Counted from the first letter of the stretch, positions 43,596 to 52,610 are shown. The stretch: 64,000 nt of DNA from Lachnospiraceae bacterium 28-4 (GCA_000403275.2 KE159599.1:397391-461390); one strand, 5' to 3'. The notes: generated by a model not told the origin, from the sequence alone. Numbers and translations: made by a program.

Positions 43596-44297
43596 TTATA
43601 CAACATCCCTCGTTTCCACCCCATGCACGCATGAAAATACGGATATTGCCGACAGCACTACCAAACCTGTATAAAAAGGAATATTATAGATCAGCGTAAA
43701 AGAACCGATATTTCCCTGCGTCAGCAGCATAACGATGCATGCCGCCACTATCGCCGCTTTCGAGGACTTCATCCGCATACCGACCAATAAAGCCGTATAG
43801 CTGACGCTGACCATAATCGCGGAATTGACCAGCATATTTATATAAAAAGACATATCCGTCCATGTCCCTCCCGGCAGAACAGCCCCCGCCGCTATATGAG
43901 CCAGAGGACTTACAAGCACAAGTCCTCCATAAACCAGAAGCTTGCATAAGACCAAAGCACAAAAATTGAAGAGCCATACTACAAGCATTTGGGAAAGCAA
44001 TATTTTTTGTCTCCTGATCGGATAGGAAAACATCAGATTCATCGTTTTATTCTGATAAGCGCTGATAATCAGGGATGACAGCATAGCGGCAGTACAAAGC
44101 ATAAACGCCATATTCGCGAACATATCCACGCCGGCCCCGATCATGCTCTTTCCGTATATCTCCACCGTCTCCACTTCATTTAGCTCGCCCGATGTGGCAA
44201 AAATCATTAAAAAAATAATAACCGTTACCACCGCCGCTTTTCCGACATATTTTTTCATATTGTTTTTCTTCCACTCCAATTTCATCAATTTCCACAT
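43596..44297 (-). CDS. ABC-2 type permease of the second transporter module
   Basis: A 233-residue membrane protein with about six helices, starting MWKLMKLEWKKNNMKKYV. The motif AYQNKTMNLMFSYPIRRQKILLSQ is typical of BcrB/lantibiotic-immunity permeases. It overlaps the ATPase gene by 13 bases and is its obligate partner. It ends 18 bases from the convergent ECF gene. Confidence 0.85.
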   Translation of the reverse strand: MWKLMKLEWKKNNMKKYVGKAAVVTVIIFLMIFATSGELNEVETVEIYGKSMIGAGVDMFANMAFMLCTAAMLSSLIISAYQNKTMNLMFSYPIRRQKILLSQMLVVWLFNFCALVLCKLLVYGGLVLVSPLAHIAAGAVLPGGTWTDMSFYINMLVNSAIMVSVSYTALLVGMRMKSSKAAIVAACIVMLLTQGNIGSFTLIYNIPFYTGLVVLSAISVFSCVHGVETRDVV

Positions 44298-45214
44298 GAT
44301 CCATCCGCCTCCCCTGTTATTTTCAAAAAGTAGTCTTCCAATGTCTCCGATTTCTTTCCAATCGCTGTCACTTCTATCCTGTGCGCCGCCAATGTTTTTG
44401 CCGTCTCCTGCACCGTCGCCTCCGGGTCATAAATTCTGATATTCCCGCCGTCAATAATTTTAAAATTGTGCATCCCGCATCGATCGCTCAAAACATATGC
44501 CGCGCCTTTCGTATCCGTCACGCTTATTTCGATACAGGCCGTATTCATCTCCTCCAACATTTTCATTCCGATTTCCTTCACCAATTTTCCCTGGTGGAGA
44601 ATTCCCACCGTATCGGCAATGCTCTCGATCTCCGACAGGATATGGCTGGAGATCATCACGGTCATTTCATATTCCGAGCTAAGGCTTTTGAGCAATCCCC
44701 GCACATGCTTTATGCCCGCAGGATCAAGCCCGTTCGTCGGCTCATCCAAAATCAAAAGCTCCGGCCGGCAAAGGATCGCCCTGGCTATTCCCAGCCGCTC
44801 TTTCATTCCCAAGGAATAATTTTTTACCGGCCAGTCGGCGTCACCCGAAAGATCCAGCATCTTTAAAGCTTCGTCCACGCTCCCCGGGTGGTAATACCCC
44901 ATATATTCGCAGTGAAGCTCCAGGTTTTCCCGCCCCGTCAGGCGCTCATAAAAGCAGGGGAATTCTATAATGCTTCCCATTCTTTTCAATATTCCGCAGG
45001 ATCCCGGCGTCAGATTTTCTCCAAAAAGTTCAATACTTCCGGCCGTTGGCTTCCAAAGATTGACGAGCATTTTCATTACCGTGGTTTTTCCCGCCCCATT
45101 CGGCCCGAGAAACCCGTAGATTTCTCCCTTTTTTACATGCAGGTTCACGTCCTTTACGATCACTTTCTCTCCAATGGTTTTCGTAAGATGGTTCGTTTGT
45201 ATTACGTATGGCAT
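44285..45214 (-). CDS. ABC transporter ATP-binding protein of the second module
   Basis: A 309-residue ATPase. Walker A is GPNGAGKTTV, the signature YSLGMKERLGIARAI, Walker B LLILDEPTNGLDP, the H-loop ISSHILSEIESIAD. The C-terminal region resembles BcrA. It lies 110 bases downstream of the kinase gene; that gap contains a TTACA-N8-TGTAA dyad (about 45282-45299) and may hold a regulator-dependent promoter. The module probably responds to envelope-active antibiotics; substrate unproven. Confidence 0.9.
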   Translation of the reverse strand: MPYVIQTNHLTKTIGEKVIVKDVNLHVKKGEIYGFLGPNGAGKTTVMKMLVNLWKPTAGSIELFGENLTPGSCGILKRMGSIIEFPCFYERLTGRENLELHCEYMGYYHPGSVDEALKMLDLSGDADWPVKNYSLGMKERLGIARAILCRPELLILDEPTNGLDPAGIKHVRGLLKSLSSEYEMTVMISSHILSEIESIADTVGILHQGKLVKEIGMKMLEEMNTACIEISVTDTKGAAYVLSDRCGMHNFKIIDGGNIRIYDPEATVQETAKTLAAHRIEVTAIGKKSETLEDYFLKITGEADGSCGN

Positions 45215-45324
45215 ACTTTGTCTCCTTTCTTTCCAGCAGCGGCAGCTACGGCTGTGAAACCTTTGAATTTCTCTTTACATAAACCATTGTAACAATCCGT
45301 TTTTTCAAAACTCTTGACCAAATC

Positions 45325-46356
45325 TTACGAATTTCTTTCGCCGTTAATTTCATGGGCTGCTTTCTTTAATTTTAAGGTAAATGTGGTTTTCCGGTAAGGA
45401 ACGCTTTCCAACACGATATCCCCTCCCATCTGAACCGCCAGATTTTTTGCAATCGTCAGCCCAAGCCCGTTTCCCTGTACTTTGCGGCTGCGGGAATCTT
45501 CCATTGTAAAAAGGCGTTCAAACACATTTTCCGAAAACTTTTTATCGATCCCCTTTCCTTTATCGGCCACGGAGATCCATATTTCCTCCCCGTTCTCCTT
45601 CAGGAATATCCCCAGATATTTCCCATCCTTTCCGTATCTGATCACATTGGAAATCAGATTCGATAAAATACGCTGCAAAGCTTCTTTATTTCCCCATGCA
45701 TATACCGGCGTCTCCGGAATATCGATTTCCAGCCGAAAAACGTCTTCCCGGACATGTTCCGAAACCCCCGTTTCTTCCACGCAGTCCTCCGTCCGGCCCA
45801 TTTCCCACCGGAAATTGGTCGTTTCATACAATCCCAATATGGTTTCCCTGCATATGCCTCCCGCCTCAATCTTTGACATTTCCATATCCATATCGCCGGA
45901 TTCCAGCTTTGCCAGCGTAAAAAAATGATCGATCAGCTCCATCACGTTCTGCGCCTTTTTTTCTGTTTTTTCCAACATTTCACCGTTATACTCCCCTTTC
46001 AGGCGCATAATTTCCAAATACCCCAATACGACAGTCATTGGCGTTTTAATATCATGGGAAATATTGGACAGCATCCGTTTCGACGCCATCTCGGAGCGGC
46101 AGTATCCGGCCCTGGCCTTCCGGTGTTTTTCCAGCAACCGGTTAATCTGAGACATCAGCGCCATCAGTCCCTGATGATTCGTAAAAATCATCAGGCCGGC
46201 CCCGCTGTCCCTGTCCAGAATATCTTTTAATTCCTCCGCCATCTCCAGAAGCTCCCTCTGTATGCCGAACCGAAATGCCAAATGCTGCCAGACCACAATG
46301 CTGGCCAGCACCAGAACAAAAAAAGAAAGAAGAAATATAACCATTTGCTCATTCAT
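45325..46356 (-). CDS. Sensor histidine kinase of the second module
   Basis: A 343-residue kinase with a single N-terminal helix (about 5-24). HisKA has MLSNISHDIKTPMTVVLGYLE, with N-box ILSNLISNVIRYG and GNGLGLTIAKNL further on. The very short extracytoplasmic part marks it as an intramembrane-type sensor. Its ATG overlaps the regulator stop (ATGA). Confidence 0.9.
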   Translation of the reverse strand: MNEQMVIFLLSFFVLVLASIVVWQHLAFRFGIQRELLEMAEELKDILDRDSGAGLMIFTNHQGLMALMSQINRLLEKHRKARAGYCRSEMASKRMLSNISHDIKTPMTVVLGYLEIMRLKGEYNGEMLEKTEKKAQNVMELIDHFFTLAKLESGDMDMEMSKIEAGGICRETILGLYETTNFRWEMGRTEDCVEETGVSEHVREDVFRLEIDIPETPVYAWGNKEALQRILSNLISNVIRYGKDGKYLGIFLKENGEEIWISVADKGKGIDKKFSENVFERLFTMEDSRSRKVQGNGLGLTIAKNLAVQMGGDIVLESVPYRKTTFTLKLKKAAHEINGERNS

Positions 46357-47045
46357 GACATATCCCCCAATTTATAGCCAATCCCCCAGATCGTCACAAT
46401 ATATCCCGGATTTTTCGCATCTTCCTCCAGCTTATTCCTCAATCTGCTGATATGGACATTGACAGCATTTTCATCCCCGTAATAAGCGTCTTTCCAAACA
46501 AGGGAATATATCTGCTCTTTCGTATATACTTTTTTCGGATTTTGCATCAGCAGCTTTAATATTTCAAACTCCTTGGCCGTCAGATCTATTTTATTTCCCG
46601 CCTTCGTCACCGTATAGTCGGCCAGGTTCATTTCAATTTCCCCGGCTTTGACCACTTCGCCCTCCTGCCCTGCATCCCCGTTATACTGTGTAAATCTGCG
46701 GATATTCGCCTTTACTCTTGCCAGTACTTCGGCAACGGAAAAGGGCTTGGTGATATAATCGTCCGCTCCAAGCCCAAGCCCCAGCATCTTGTCCGCCTCT
46801 GAATCCCTTGCGGAAACTATAATTACGGGAACCACGCTATCCTTTCTGATCCGTTGCAATACATCCATCCCGCTGACCACAGGGATCATCAAATCGAGAA
46901 GAACGAGATCAAAACGGGAAGCTGCAAATTTATCGCATGCTTCCCTCCCGTCATGAGCCATAACCACTTCAAAATTTTCCGTTTCCAAATAATCTTTCAA
47001 CATCATACCTATTTCCGGATCATCCTCTACCAAAAGAATTCTCAT
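46353..47045 (-). CDS. OmpR-family response regulator of the second module
   Basis: A 230-residue regulator starting MRILLVEDDPEIGMMLKD. Phosphoacceptor Asp is in DLVLLDLMIP; IIVSARDSEAD and DDYITKPFS complete the receiver. The winged helix has DLTAKEFEILKLLMQNP and AVNVHISRLRNKLEE. The ATG at 47045 follows GGAGAG. The bases just upstream (GCAGAAATGGAGAG) match the boundary of a repeat element seen before argB and pdxS. The 5' region also overlaps the tail of a decayed gene. Confidence 0.92.
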   Translation of the reverse strand: MRILLVEDDPEIGMMLKDYLETENFEVVMAHDGREACDKFAASRFDLVLLDLMIPVVSGMDVLQRIRKDSVVPVIIVSARDSEADKMLGLGLGADDYITKPFSVAEVLARVKANIRRFTQYNGDAGQEGEVVKAGEIEMNLADYTVTKAGNKIDLTAKEFEILKLLMQNPKKVYTKEQIYSLVWKDAYYGDENAVNVHISRLRNKLEEDAKNPGYIVTIWGIGYKLGDMS

Positions 47046-47370
47046 TTTTCTCTCCATTTCTGCACTGTTCCAATATTCTTTCGTCACGTTTGTTTTCCCT
47101 GTCAAACGCCGCGACAGAACCATCGTTTTTGCTATGCCCCATATGTATTCCGATGTGGCCGATTCCCAGAACCGTCGCCGCTATCAGCATCCATATTATT
47201 TTACCATATATTCAGCAAAGTTGCTGTAAAAATCCTCCAATCTTCGTTTGCTTCGGAAATAACGTATCCACCACAGCTCATACAGAACCATCAGTACCGC
47301 AGACGCCGCCAGCCACCATGACCAGGCCGACCACGGTTTTATATTAAAATAGGAAAAAATCAGCGCCCCA
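47020..47370 (-). pseudogene. Decayed small membrane protein gene
   Basis: Two frames encode complementary pieces. The first (about 47370 down to 47196) gives FSYFNIKPWSAWSWWLAASA, VLMVLYELWWIRYF and RSKRRLEDFYSNF and then stops. A second frame (about 47225 down to 47020) gives YGKIIWMLIAATVLGIGHIG and a basic tail that runs into the regulator gene. The pieces read like the start and end of one small helical membrane protein with a deletion and frameshift between. Intact relatives are remembered, not searched. Confidence 0.5.
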
Positions 47371-47434
47371 TGATGAAAACGGCAGAGTCCATGCCCTGCC
47401 GTTTTTCGTTGCCTGTTGTTATTTTTTCTTCTCT

Positions 47435-47638
47435 TTACCGTTCTTCCGGTATGATGATTGCAGCTATGAGGTACGCCACTAAGCCAGTTCCCCATCCTGC
47501 AATGCTTAAAACTACCCATATGATCCGCACCAGCGTAGGATCAATCCCTACATATTCTCCAATGCCTCCGCAGACTCCGCAAATCATTCTTTCCACTCTT
47601 GATCTCGTTAATTTCTTATAATTACCTTCCATTTTCAT
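47435..47638 (-). CDS. PspC-domain small membrane protein
   Basis: A 67-residue protein: KKLTRSRVERMICGVCGGIG, EYVGIDPTLVRIIWVVLS and one or two hydrophobic segments ending AAIIIPEER. This is a complete stand-alone PspC domain, known from phage-shock/envelope stress systems. It follows the DUF4097 gene by 18 bases and belongs to the PadR-DUF1700-DUF4097-PspC unit. Confidence 0.9.
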   Translation of the reverse strand: MKMEGNYKKLTRSRVERMICGVCGGIGEYVGIDPTLVRIIWVVLSIAGWGTGLVAYLIAAIIIPEER

Positions 47639-47656
47639 TCTTCCTTTCCTATATTA

Positions 47657-48694
47657 TTATTTTGTAAAAGTAACGTCTATGCTGCCCATGGAGCATTCCA
47701 AAAAGCATTTCCCGGATGCCTTGTTATCCACATTCACTTCATTCATCATGGCTCCATACGTCTTACCCCCTACGCTGACAGCTCCTGCGGAACATTCTAT
47801 CTCATAATTAAAATCCGTTTCCGCATTGTCCAGTTGCAGAGATAAATAACCCATGCCGCACGAAGCGTCTATCTTCCGGTTCGCCCTGCCCTTTATATCA
47901 GCCGTCCCCATACCGACTTCAATATCGATTTCATCCGCTTCAATCCCTTCCAATACGACTTCCCCCGCACCTACCTCTACGGACAGATCGCTGCAGTTGA
48001 TCTTTTCGCTGGCGATGATTCCGGCTCCCGCATTCAACTCAACCTCACGGGCATTCAACTCGCCAATGCTGATAACTCCCCCTCCTACGTCGATCTTCAC
48101 GTCGTCAAAATTCTTGCCACCGGGAATATACAGATATACTTTTTCATTGCGGTTTCCTGTGAAGCGGTCGTATCCGCCCTCCAGATGGAATACTCCTCCG
48201 GACTCATAATACTGGTAGTCTCCTTTTCCGTCTATTTTTACGCCGAAATTATTATTCCCGGACTCCATAAGGCAAAGAGCCGCGCCGCCGATTTCAATCT
48301 TTAGTTTCTTCACCTTGTCCGCTTCTATTCCCGTATCCTCATTTTCCTCCGGGATATCTGCTGCGAATTCTTCCAGGATCGCTTCCCTCACATCTTTCCC
48401 GGCCTCATCCATGGCCTCCTCTATATCATCCTTTATATCATCCTCCCATTCCTCCCGGATATCTTCTTCAATGTCTTCCATTTCTTCCCGAACTTCCTGC
48501 GTCATCTCATGCCGGATATTCCTTACTGCGTCTTCGCCGCCAAACCAGCTTACAAAATGCCAGAAGTCATCATCCATTTCCATTTCATTCACCATGCGCC
48601 AGCCGCCGCTGAAAAAACCAAGCACGCAGATAGTGCCTCCTATTAAAATCAACACGGCAGAAGCGATCAAACATATTTTCCCAAACTTCTTCAT
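47657..48694 (-). CDS. DUF4097-family adhesin-like membrane protein
   Basis: A 345-residue protein with one N-terminal membrane helix (about 7-30). A long acidic segment (about 60-120) is rich in Glu/Asp and Arg, and a right-handed beta-helix-like DUF4097 domain follows, with repeats such as FDDVKIDVGGGVISIG and VEVGAGEVVLEGIEADEID. It overlaps the DUF1700 gene by ATGA. DUF1700/DUF4097 pairs are PadR-controlled envelope proteins of unknown function. Confidence 0.85.
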   Translation of the reverse strand: MKKFGKICLIASAVLILIGGTICVLGFFSGGWRMVNEMEMDDDFWHFVSWFGGEDAVRNIRHEMTQEVREEMEDIEEDIREEWEDDIKDDIEEAMDEAGKDVREAILEEFAADIPEENEDTGIEADKVKKLKIEIGGAALCLMESGNNNFGVKIDGKGDYQYYESGGVFHLEGGYDRFTGNRNEKVYLYIPGGKNFDDVKIDVGGGVISIGELNAREVELNAGAGIIASEKINCSDLSVEVGAGEVVLEGIEADEIDIEVGMGTADIKGRANRKIDASCGMGYLSLQLDNAETDFNYEIECSAGAVSVGGKTYGAMMNEVNVDNKASGKCFLECSMGSIDVTFTK

Positions 48695-49362
48695 CTCTCT
48701 TCTCCCCTCCTTCCATGCAGCAGCCTTCTACAAAGGTTGACCACCGTGCGTATGATCCACGGAAATACCGTTCCCCAAAGCCATATCGTGATCCAGATGC
48801 AAAACAAAGCCAGGCCGATCAGCAATATGCCGGCTCCCACCAGGCAGACCCCTACCAGGGGAACTATGGCCATTTGAACCATTCCTGCGATCAACAGCCC
48901 TATGCCCGCCGCAAAAAGTCCGATGCCCGCCGCCGCAGTCCCGACAAAGAGCGCTAAAAACCCTCCAAGTATTCCGATTCCCGCCCCAAAAATGCTCGAC
49001 AGCATCGCGGCCAGCATAGGCAGCGCCATGATACATAAAAGAATAAGCAAAATGATCATACCGCCTGACAAACGCTTTTTTTCTTCCTTTCTGACAACCT
49101 CGTTCTTTACTGCTTCTTCATATGATTTATTATGATAACCGGTTTCCGTAAATTCTCCGTCCCCTCCGTTATCCCCAAGCCCTTCTTTGATGGTTCTTGC
49201 AAGCTGCTCCGGGGTTCCCATCGATTCCAGCACTTCCTGTTCATTTTCCACCCCTGCGTCATTTAAATAATCGTTATAATATTGCAGCGCTTCCTCTCTC
49301 TCGCTCCGGGAAATATCGGAGAGAAGCTCTTCCAGCCGCTTCATAAATTCCAACCTATTCAT
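48691..49362 (-). CDS. DUF1700-family membrane protein
   Basis: A 223-residue protein. The N-terminal domain (MNRLEFMKRLEELLSDISRS and EEALQYYNDYLNDAG) is the DUF1700 signature; several hydrophobic, Gly-rich helices follow (about 90-215). It overlaps the PadR gene by 8 bases. It is probably an integral membrane partner of the DUF4097 protein. Confidence 0.88.
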   Translation of the reverse strand: MNRLEFMKRLEELLSDISRSEREEALQYYNDYLNDAGVENEQEVLESMGTPEQLARTIKEGLGDNGGDGEFTETGYHNKSYEEAVKNEVVRKEEKKRLSGGMIILLILLCIMALPMLAAMLSSIFGAGIGILGGFLALFVGTAAAGIGLFAAGIGLLIAGMVQMAIVPLVGVCLVGAGILLIGLALFCIWITIWLWGTVFPWIIRTVVNLCRRLLHGRRGEER

Positions 49363-49681
49363 AAATGAATCCTCCCTCGAACACCTCACTTATTTTTGCG
49401 GAATACTTTTTCCATTCGCTTTTATACAGCGCAAGCTGTATTCTCCCTTTTTCCGTCACCTTATAATACCGTCTGTTCCGTCCTGCGCATTCCATATCAT
49501 ATGCCTCCAGGCATTCATCCTTCTGAAGTCTGCGTAAAACCGGATATAAGGTGGATTCGGATATTTCAATCGCCTGCCTGACTTCCTGAGTGATCTTATA
49601 TCCATAAGTCCCTTCTCTGTCCCGGGCAACCACCGATAAAACAATCGCGTCCAACAGCGCCGCCCCCGTATTGAATACCAT
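49355..49681 (-). CDS. PadR-family transcriptional regulator
   Basis: A 108-residue winged-helix repressor. The motif TYGYKITQEVRQAIEISEST and LYPVLRRLQKDECLEAY is the PadR DNA-binding domain; no C-terminal extension, so it is the short PadR-s2 type. It is first in the operon with DUF1700, DUF4097 and PspC. A dyad at 49760-49800, upstream of the gene, is the likely autoregulatory site. Confidence 0.92.
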   Translation of the reverse strand: MVFNTGAALLDAIVLSVVARDREGTYGYKITQEVRQAIEISESTLYPVLRRLQKDECLEAYDMECAGRNRRYYKVTEKGRIQLALYKSEWKKYSAKISEVFEGGFIYE

Positions 49682-49756
49682 ATATCTTGCTCCTTTCCTG
49701 TCCTCTGCGATTATAAATCCATTGCTCTTCTTCCTTCTTTCACTTTTTATAATATT

Positions 49757-49802
49757 ATATGATGTATAGTATTTCTTCTTGATTCATACTATATACCATA
49801 TA
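49757..49802 (-). promoter_or_regulatory. Candidate PadR operator upstream of padR
   Basis: ATGTATAGTAT and ATACTATATACCAT form an inverted repeat (arms ATAGTAT at 49766-49772 and ATACTAT at 49786-49792) in a very AT-rich region 75-120 bases before the padR start. PadR proteins bind dyads of this ATGT/ACAT type. The first 17 bases also occur before spoVAD at 27152-27168. Confidence 0.5.
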
Positions 49803-49886
49803 ATATTAGTCTGTCAATAGGGGAATAGAAAAAATGTGAATTTTTTTTGAGATTTCTTTCATTTAATATTGCAGCAAGCGGAGAGT

Positions 49887-50110
49887 CCCTGCCATCCCTG
49901 CAAGCAGTATCCAGGGCGCCAGGGCCGGCGGCGGGAGGCTTTTGCGTACAGTTTTTGCACGATGGAGATGAGACTCTAAATCGTGGAAGCTTTTGCTGAA
50001 CGCGATTTATGCTTTTAGAGGCTCATCGAAATGTTCCGTGCATTACTGTACGCAAAAGCCTCCCGCCGCCGGCCCTGGCGCCCTGGATACTGCTCGCGGG
50101 GATGGCAGGG
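49887..50110. repeat. 224-bp long palindrome with 65-bp arms
   Basis: Arms at 49887-49951 and 50046-50110 are inverted copies with only two mismatches, GC-rich (with CCAGGGCGCCAGGGCCGG), in AT-rich surroundings. The 94-base centre has further inverted matches (GCACG/CGTGC, ATGAG/CTCAT, CTCTAAATCG/CGATTT). A T-rich run (GCTTTTTATTTTC) follows the right arm. No protein is encoded. It lies between the padR operon and a decayed MATE gene. Confidence 0.9.
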
Positions 50111-50187
50111 GCTTTTTATTTTCATTTTCGTTCAAAAGAATCCTCTTACCATTAATGTAATAGCACATTTTGCCCGATATAATATAA

Positions 50188-50381
50188 ATCCACTCAATAC
50201 AGGTACAATTTGTTTTGAATTTATTTTTTTCAGCCCTTACAACCGGCACTACAGTTTTAGCAGCGCAGTATTGGCAGTTTACTTTTTACTGAATTTAGAC
50301 GAATGGATAAAACTGCCCGCCGTTTACAGGCATTACAAACAATACAAATGGGTTCAAAACCTAACTATAAACCAACAATAA
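50188..50381 (+). pseudogene. MATE transporter remnant with large internal deletion
   Basis: In one frame 50188-50274 encodes IQVQFVLNLFFSALTTGTT and VLAAQYW, typical of the second helix region of MATE efflux pumps. After a frame change, 50280-50381 encodes DEWIKLPAVYRHYKQYKWVQ and NLT, typical of the MATE C-terminus, ending in TAA. About 90 percent of the gene is missing between them. The call is from remembered family patterns. Confidence 0.6.
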
Positions 50382-50391
50382 GGAGAAATTT

Positions 50392-51030
50392 ATGAACCAA
50401 AAAGAAAGAATGTTGAATGGTCTGCCTTATAAAGCATGGCTTGATGGTCTTGAAGAAGAACGGGAAATCTGCAAGCAGTTCGTTTATGAATTGAATTTCC
50501 TGCCGCCGAAAGAAAGGGGGCGTATTCCCGAACTGCTTAAAAAGCTGCTTGGAAAAACAGGGGAAAACGTTTGGATAGAGCCGCCCTTTCATTGCGATTA
50601 TGGATGGAATATTGAAGTAGGCAATAATTTTTTTGCAAATTATAACCTCACTATCCTTGATGTAGGGAAAGTCACCATCGGGGAGAATGCACAAATCGCA
50701 CCCAATGTATCCATTTATACGGCAGGACACCCAATACACCCGGAAAGCCGCAACTCCGGCTATGAATACGGAATACCTGTCACAATTGGCGATAACGTAT
50801 GGATCGGCGGTAATGCGGTCATACTTCCGGGAGTGACGATTGGGAACAATGTCGTAATCGGGGCAGGAAGTATTGTAGCAAAAGATATTCCCGACAACGT
50901 GATTGCAACAGGTAATCCTTGCAAGATTATCCGTGAAATAACGGAAGAAGATAGAATTTACTACTTCAAAAAAAGAAAGTTTGATGCAGAATCCTTAACT
51001 GATATGGAGGAAACAGAGCATGAAATTTGA
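50392..51030 (+). CDS. Maltose O-acetyltransferase-type sugar acetyltransferase
   Basis: A 212-residue left-handed beta-helix enzyme that acetylates sugars from acetyl-CoA. It has the N-terminal maltose-acetyltransferase domain ([24 protein letters not shown], cut to its pattern) and hexapeptide repeats ([30 protein letters not shown] and [20 protein letters not shown]). The catalytic His is in [17 protein letters not shown] precedes the ATG, 10 bases after the MATE remnant stop, so it may once have been in an operon with it. Confidence 0.93.
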   Translation: MNQKERMLNGLPYKAWLDGLEEEREICKQFVYELNFLPPKERGRIPELLKKLLGKTGENVWIEPPFHCDYGWNIEVGNNFFANYNLTILDVGKVTIGENAQIAPNVSIYTAGHPIHPESRNSGYEYGIPVTIGDNVWIGGNAVILPGVTIGNNVVIGAGSIVAKDIPDNVIATGNPCKIIREITEEDRIYYFKKRKFDAESLTDMEETEHEI

Positions 51031-51043
51031 AAAGTTTTTATTT

Positions 51044-51598
51044 TTATATATGGAAAAGCATTTCATATATGTGACGGCAGTCAGTTAGTTCCGGGTGGAA
51101 GGACAGGCCGATTTGCTTTTTGTACCGGACGGCCACAATGCGGCCGTCCACCTGTGCCAGAACTTCTGTTCCTTCGCCAGCTTCCACAATATAAGGGGCG
51201 CGTATGAACACCATTTTTGTCCGGCCTATCCCTTTCATATCCGCTTCCGTAACAAAGCTTCCAAGCTGGCGTCCATAGGCGTTCCGCTTTACTGTCACCG
51301 GCATTGTGGCCAGATGCGGAGTCCCGTCTGTGAGCTGCTTTGCCAGAAGAATCAGTCCTGCGCATGTGCCGAGAACGGGAAGTCCTTTTTCTATCTTTTC
51401 TTTTAATATATGGAGCAAATGATAATCTCTAAGGAGCTTTCCCATTGCCGTACTTTCTCCCCCCGGCAGGATCAGCGCATCAAAATCCTGATAAGCGTCT
51501 TTTTCCTGCCGGATTTCCATGTATTCCACGCCCATATCTTCCAATATACGTTCATGTTCCGCAAATGCTCCCTGCAGAGCCAGTACCGCCGCCCGCAT
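51044..51598 (-). CDS. pdxT: Pyridoxal 5'-phosphate synthase, glutaminase subunit
   Basis: A 184-residue class I glutaminase supplying ammonia to PdxS. The N-terminus [32 protein letters not shown], nucleophile Cys in LGTCAGLILLA and the His/Glu pair in LSFHPELT are all present. It overlaps the pdxS stop (ATGA or GTG alternative 3 bases upstream). PdxST makes vitamin B6 de novo without DXP. Confidence 0.95.
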   Translation of the reverse strand: MRAAVLALQGAFAEHERILEDMGVEYMEIRQEKDAYQDFDALILPGGESTAMGKLLRDYHLLHILKEKIEKGLPVLGTCAGLILLAKQLTDGTPHLATMPVTVKRNAYGRQLGSFVTEADMKGIGRTKMVFIRAPYIVEAGEGTEVLAQVDGRIVAVRYKKQIGLSFHPELTDCRHIYEMLFHI

Positions 51599-52470
51599 CA
51601 CTTTCCCCGCTCCGCCATAAGCAATTCGATTTCCGCTTCATTTATTCCCACCATCGCTTCTCCCAAGTCCTCCGACAGCTTTGCCAGCATGGCCGCATCT
51701 TTGTAATTGGTAACGGCTTTTACAATAGCAGCGGCCCTCTTTTCAGGGTTGCCCGACTTGAAAATACCGGAACCGACAAATACTCCCTCCGCGCCAAGCT
51801 GCATCATCAGCGCCGCGTCCGCCGGAGTGGCAATGCCTCCCGCCGCAAAATTCACTACCGGCAGCTTTTGGTTTTCATGGACATACAATACCAGATTATA
51901 CGGTGCTCCCAGCTCTTTTGCCGCCTGATACAATTCATCCTTCCGCATGGCGGCAATCTTTGCCATCTGCCCGTTTATTTTTCTCATATGGCGCACCGCC
52001 TGTACCACATCTCCCGTCCCAGGCTCCCCTTTTGTTCGGATCATGGACGCTCCCTCCGCGATTCTGCGCAACGCTTCCCCCAGATCTTTTGCGCCGCATA
52101 CGAAAGGAACGCGGAACTTTTCTTTATTAATATGGTAAACATCATCTGCCGGCGAAAGCACTTCGCTTTCATCAATATAATCGATCTCGATCGCTTCCAA
52201 TATCTGTGCTTCCGCGAAATGCCCGATGCGGCATTTTGCCATCACCGGAATCGAAACCGCCTCCTGGATGCCCCGGATCATCTTCGGATCGCTCATGCGG
52301 GCCACTCCTCCTGCCGCCCTGATATCCGCAGGGATCTTCTCCAGCGCCATGACAGCGCAAGCCCCCGCCTCCTGCGCGATCTTCGCCTGTTCCGGATTCG
52401 TCACGTCCATGATCACACCGCCTTTTAACATCTGTGCCAGTTGTTTATTCAGTTCATATCTTTCCTTCAT
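51598..52470 (-). CDS. pdxS: Pyridoxal 5'-phosphate synthase, lyase subunit
   Basis: A 290-residue TIM-barrel enzyme combining ribose 5-phosphate, glyceraldehyde 3-phosphate and ammonia into PLP. Marks are [20 protein letters not shown], the catalytic Lys regions [15 protein letters not shown] and [20 protein letters not shown]. The C-terminus is typical ([21 protein letters not shown]). The start at 52470 ([11 protein letters not shown]) follows a GAGG site that is part of a repeat element's edge; an ATG at 52509 lies inside that element. Regulation is likely by a PdxR-type activator and perhaps by the leader structure. Confidence 0.96.
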   Translation of the reverse strand: MKERYELNKQLAQMLKGGVIMDVTNPEQAKIAQEAGACAVMALEKIPADIRAAGGVARMSDPKMIRGIQEAVSIPVMAKCRIGHFAEAQILEAIEIDYIDESEVLSPADDVYHINKEKFRVPFVCGAKDLGEALRRIAEGASMIRTKGEPGTGDVVQAVRHMRKINGQMAKIAAMRKDELYQAAKELGAPYNLVLYVHENQKLPVVNFAAGGIATPADAALMMQLGAEGVFVGSGIFKSGNPEKRAAAIVKAVTNYKDAAMLAKLSEDLGEAMVGINEAEIELLMAERGK

Positions 52471-52479
52471 AAATTGCCT

Positions 52480-52541
52480 CATTTCTGCGCTGCTTTTTGC
52501 ATAGTTCAAGTTTGTGGATGCAGCGCGGACACAAACTTTGG
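52480..52541 (-). repeat. Pseudoknot-capable element, copy 1, in the pdxS leader
   Basis: Read on the minus strand, AAGTTTGTG and CACAAACTT form a 9-bp hairpin (52538-52508) with a 13-base loop containing GCGCTGC. A downstream GCAGCGC (52493-52487) is complementary to that loop over 7 bases and is followed at once by AGAAATGAGG, the pdxS ribosome binding site. The second copy is at 55728-55828 and shows a compensatory change. Confidence 0.6.
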
Positions 52542-52610
52542 AGTCTGCATTTTCTTATTTTTTTCCGGTCATGACCTGCAACGTAAACCTTAGATCTACT
52601 TCTTACCGCT

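Noticed and set aside
49887-50110. Retron-type non-coding RNA
   Set aside because: No reverse transcriptase gene is in the window, so the palindrome was kept as an unexplained repeat.
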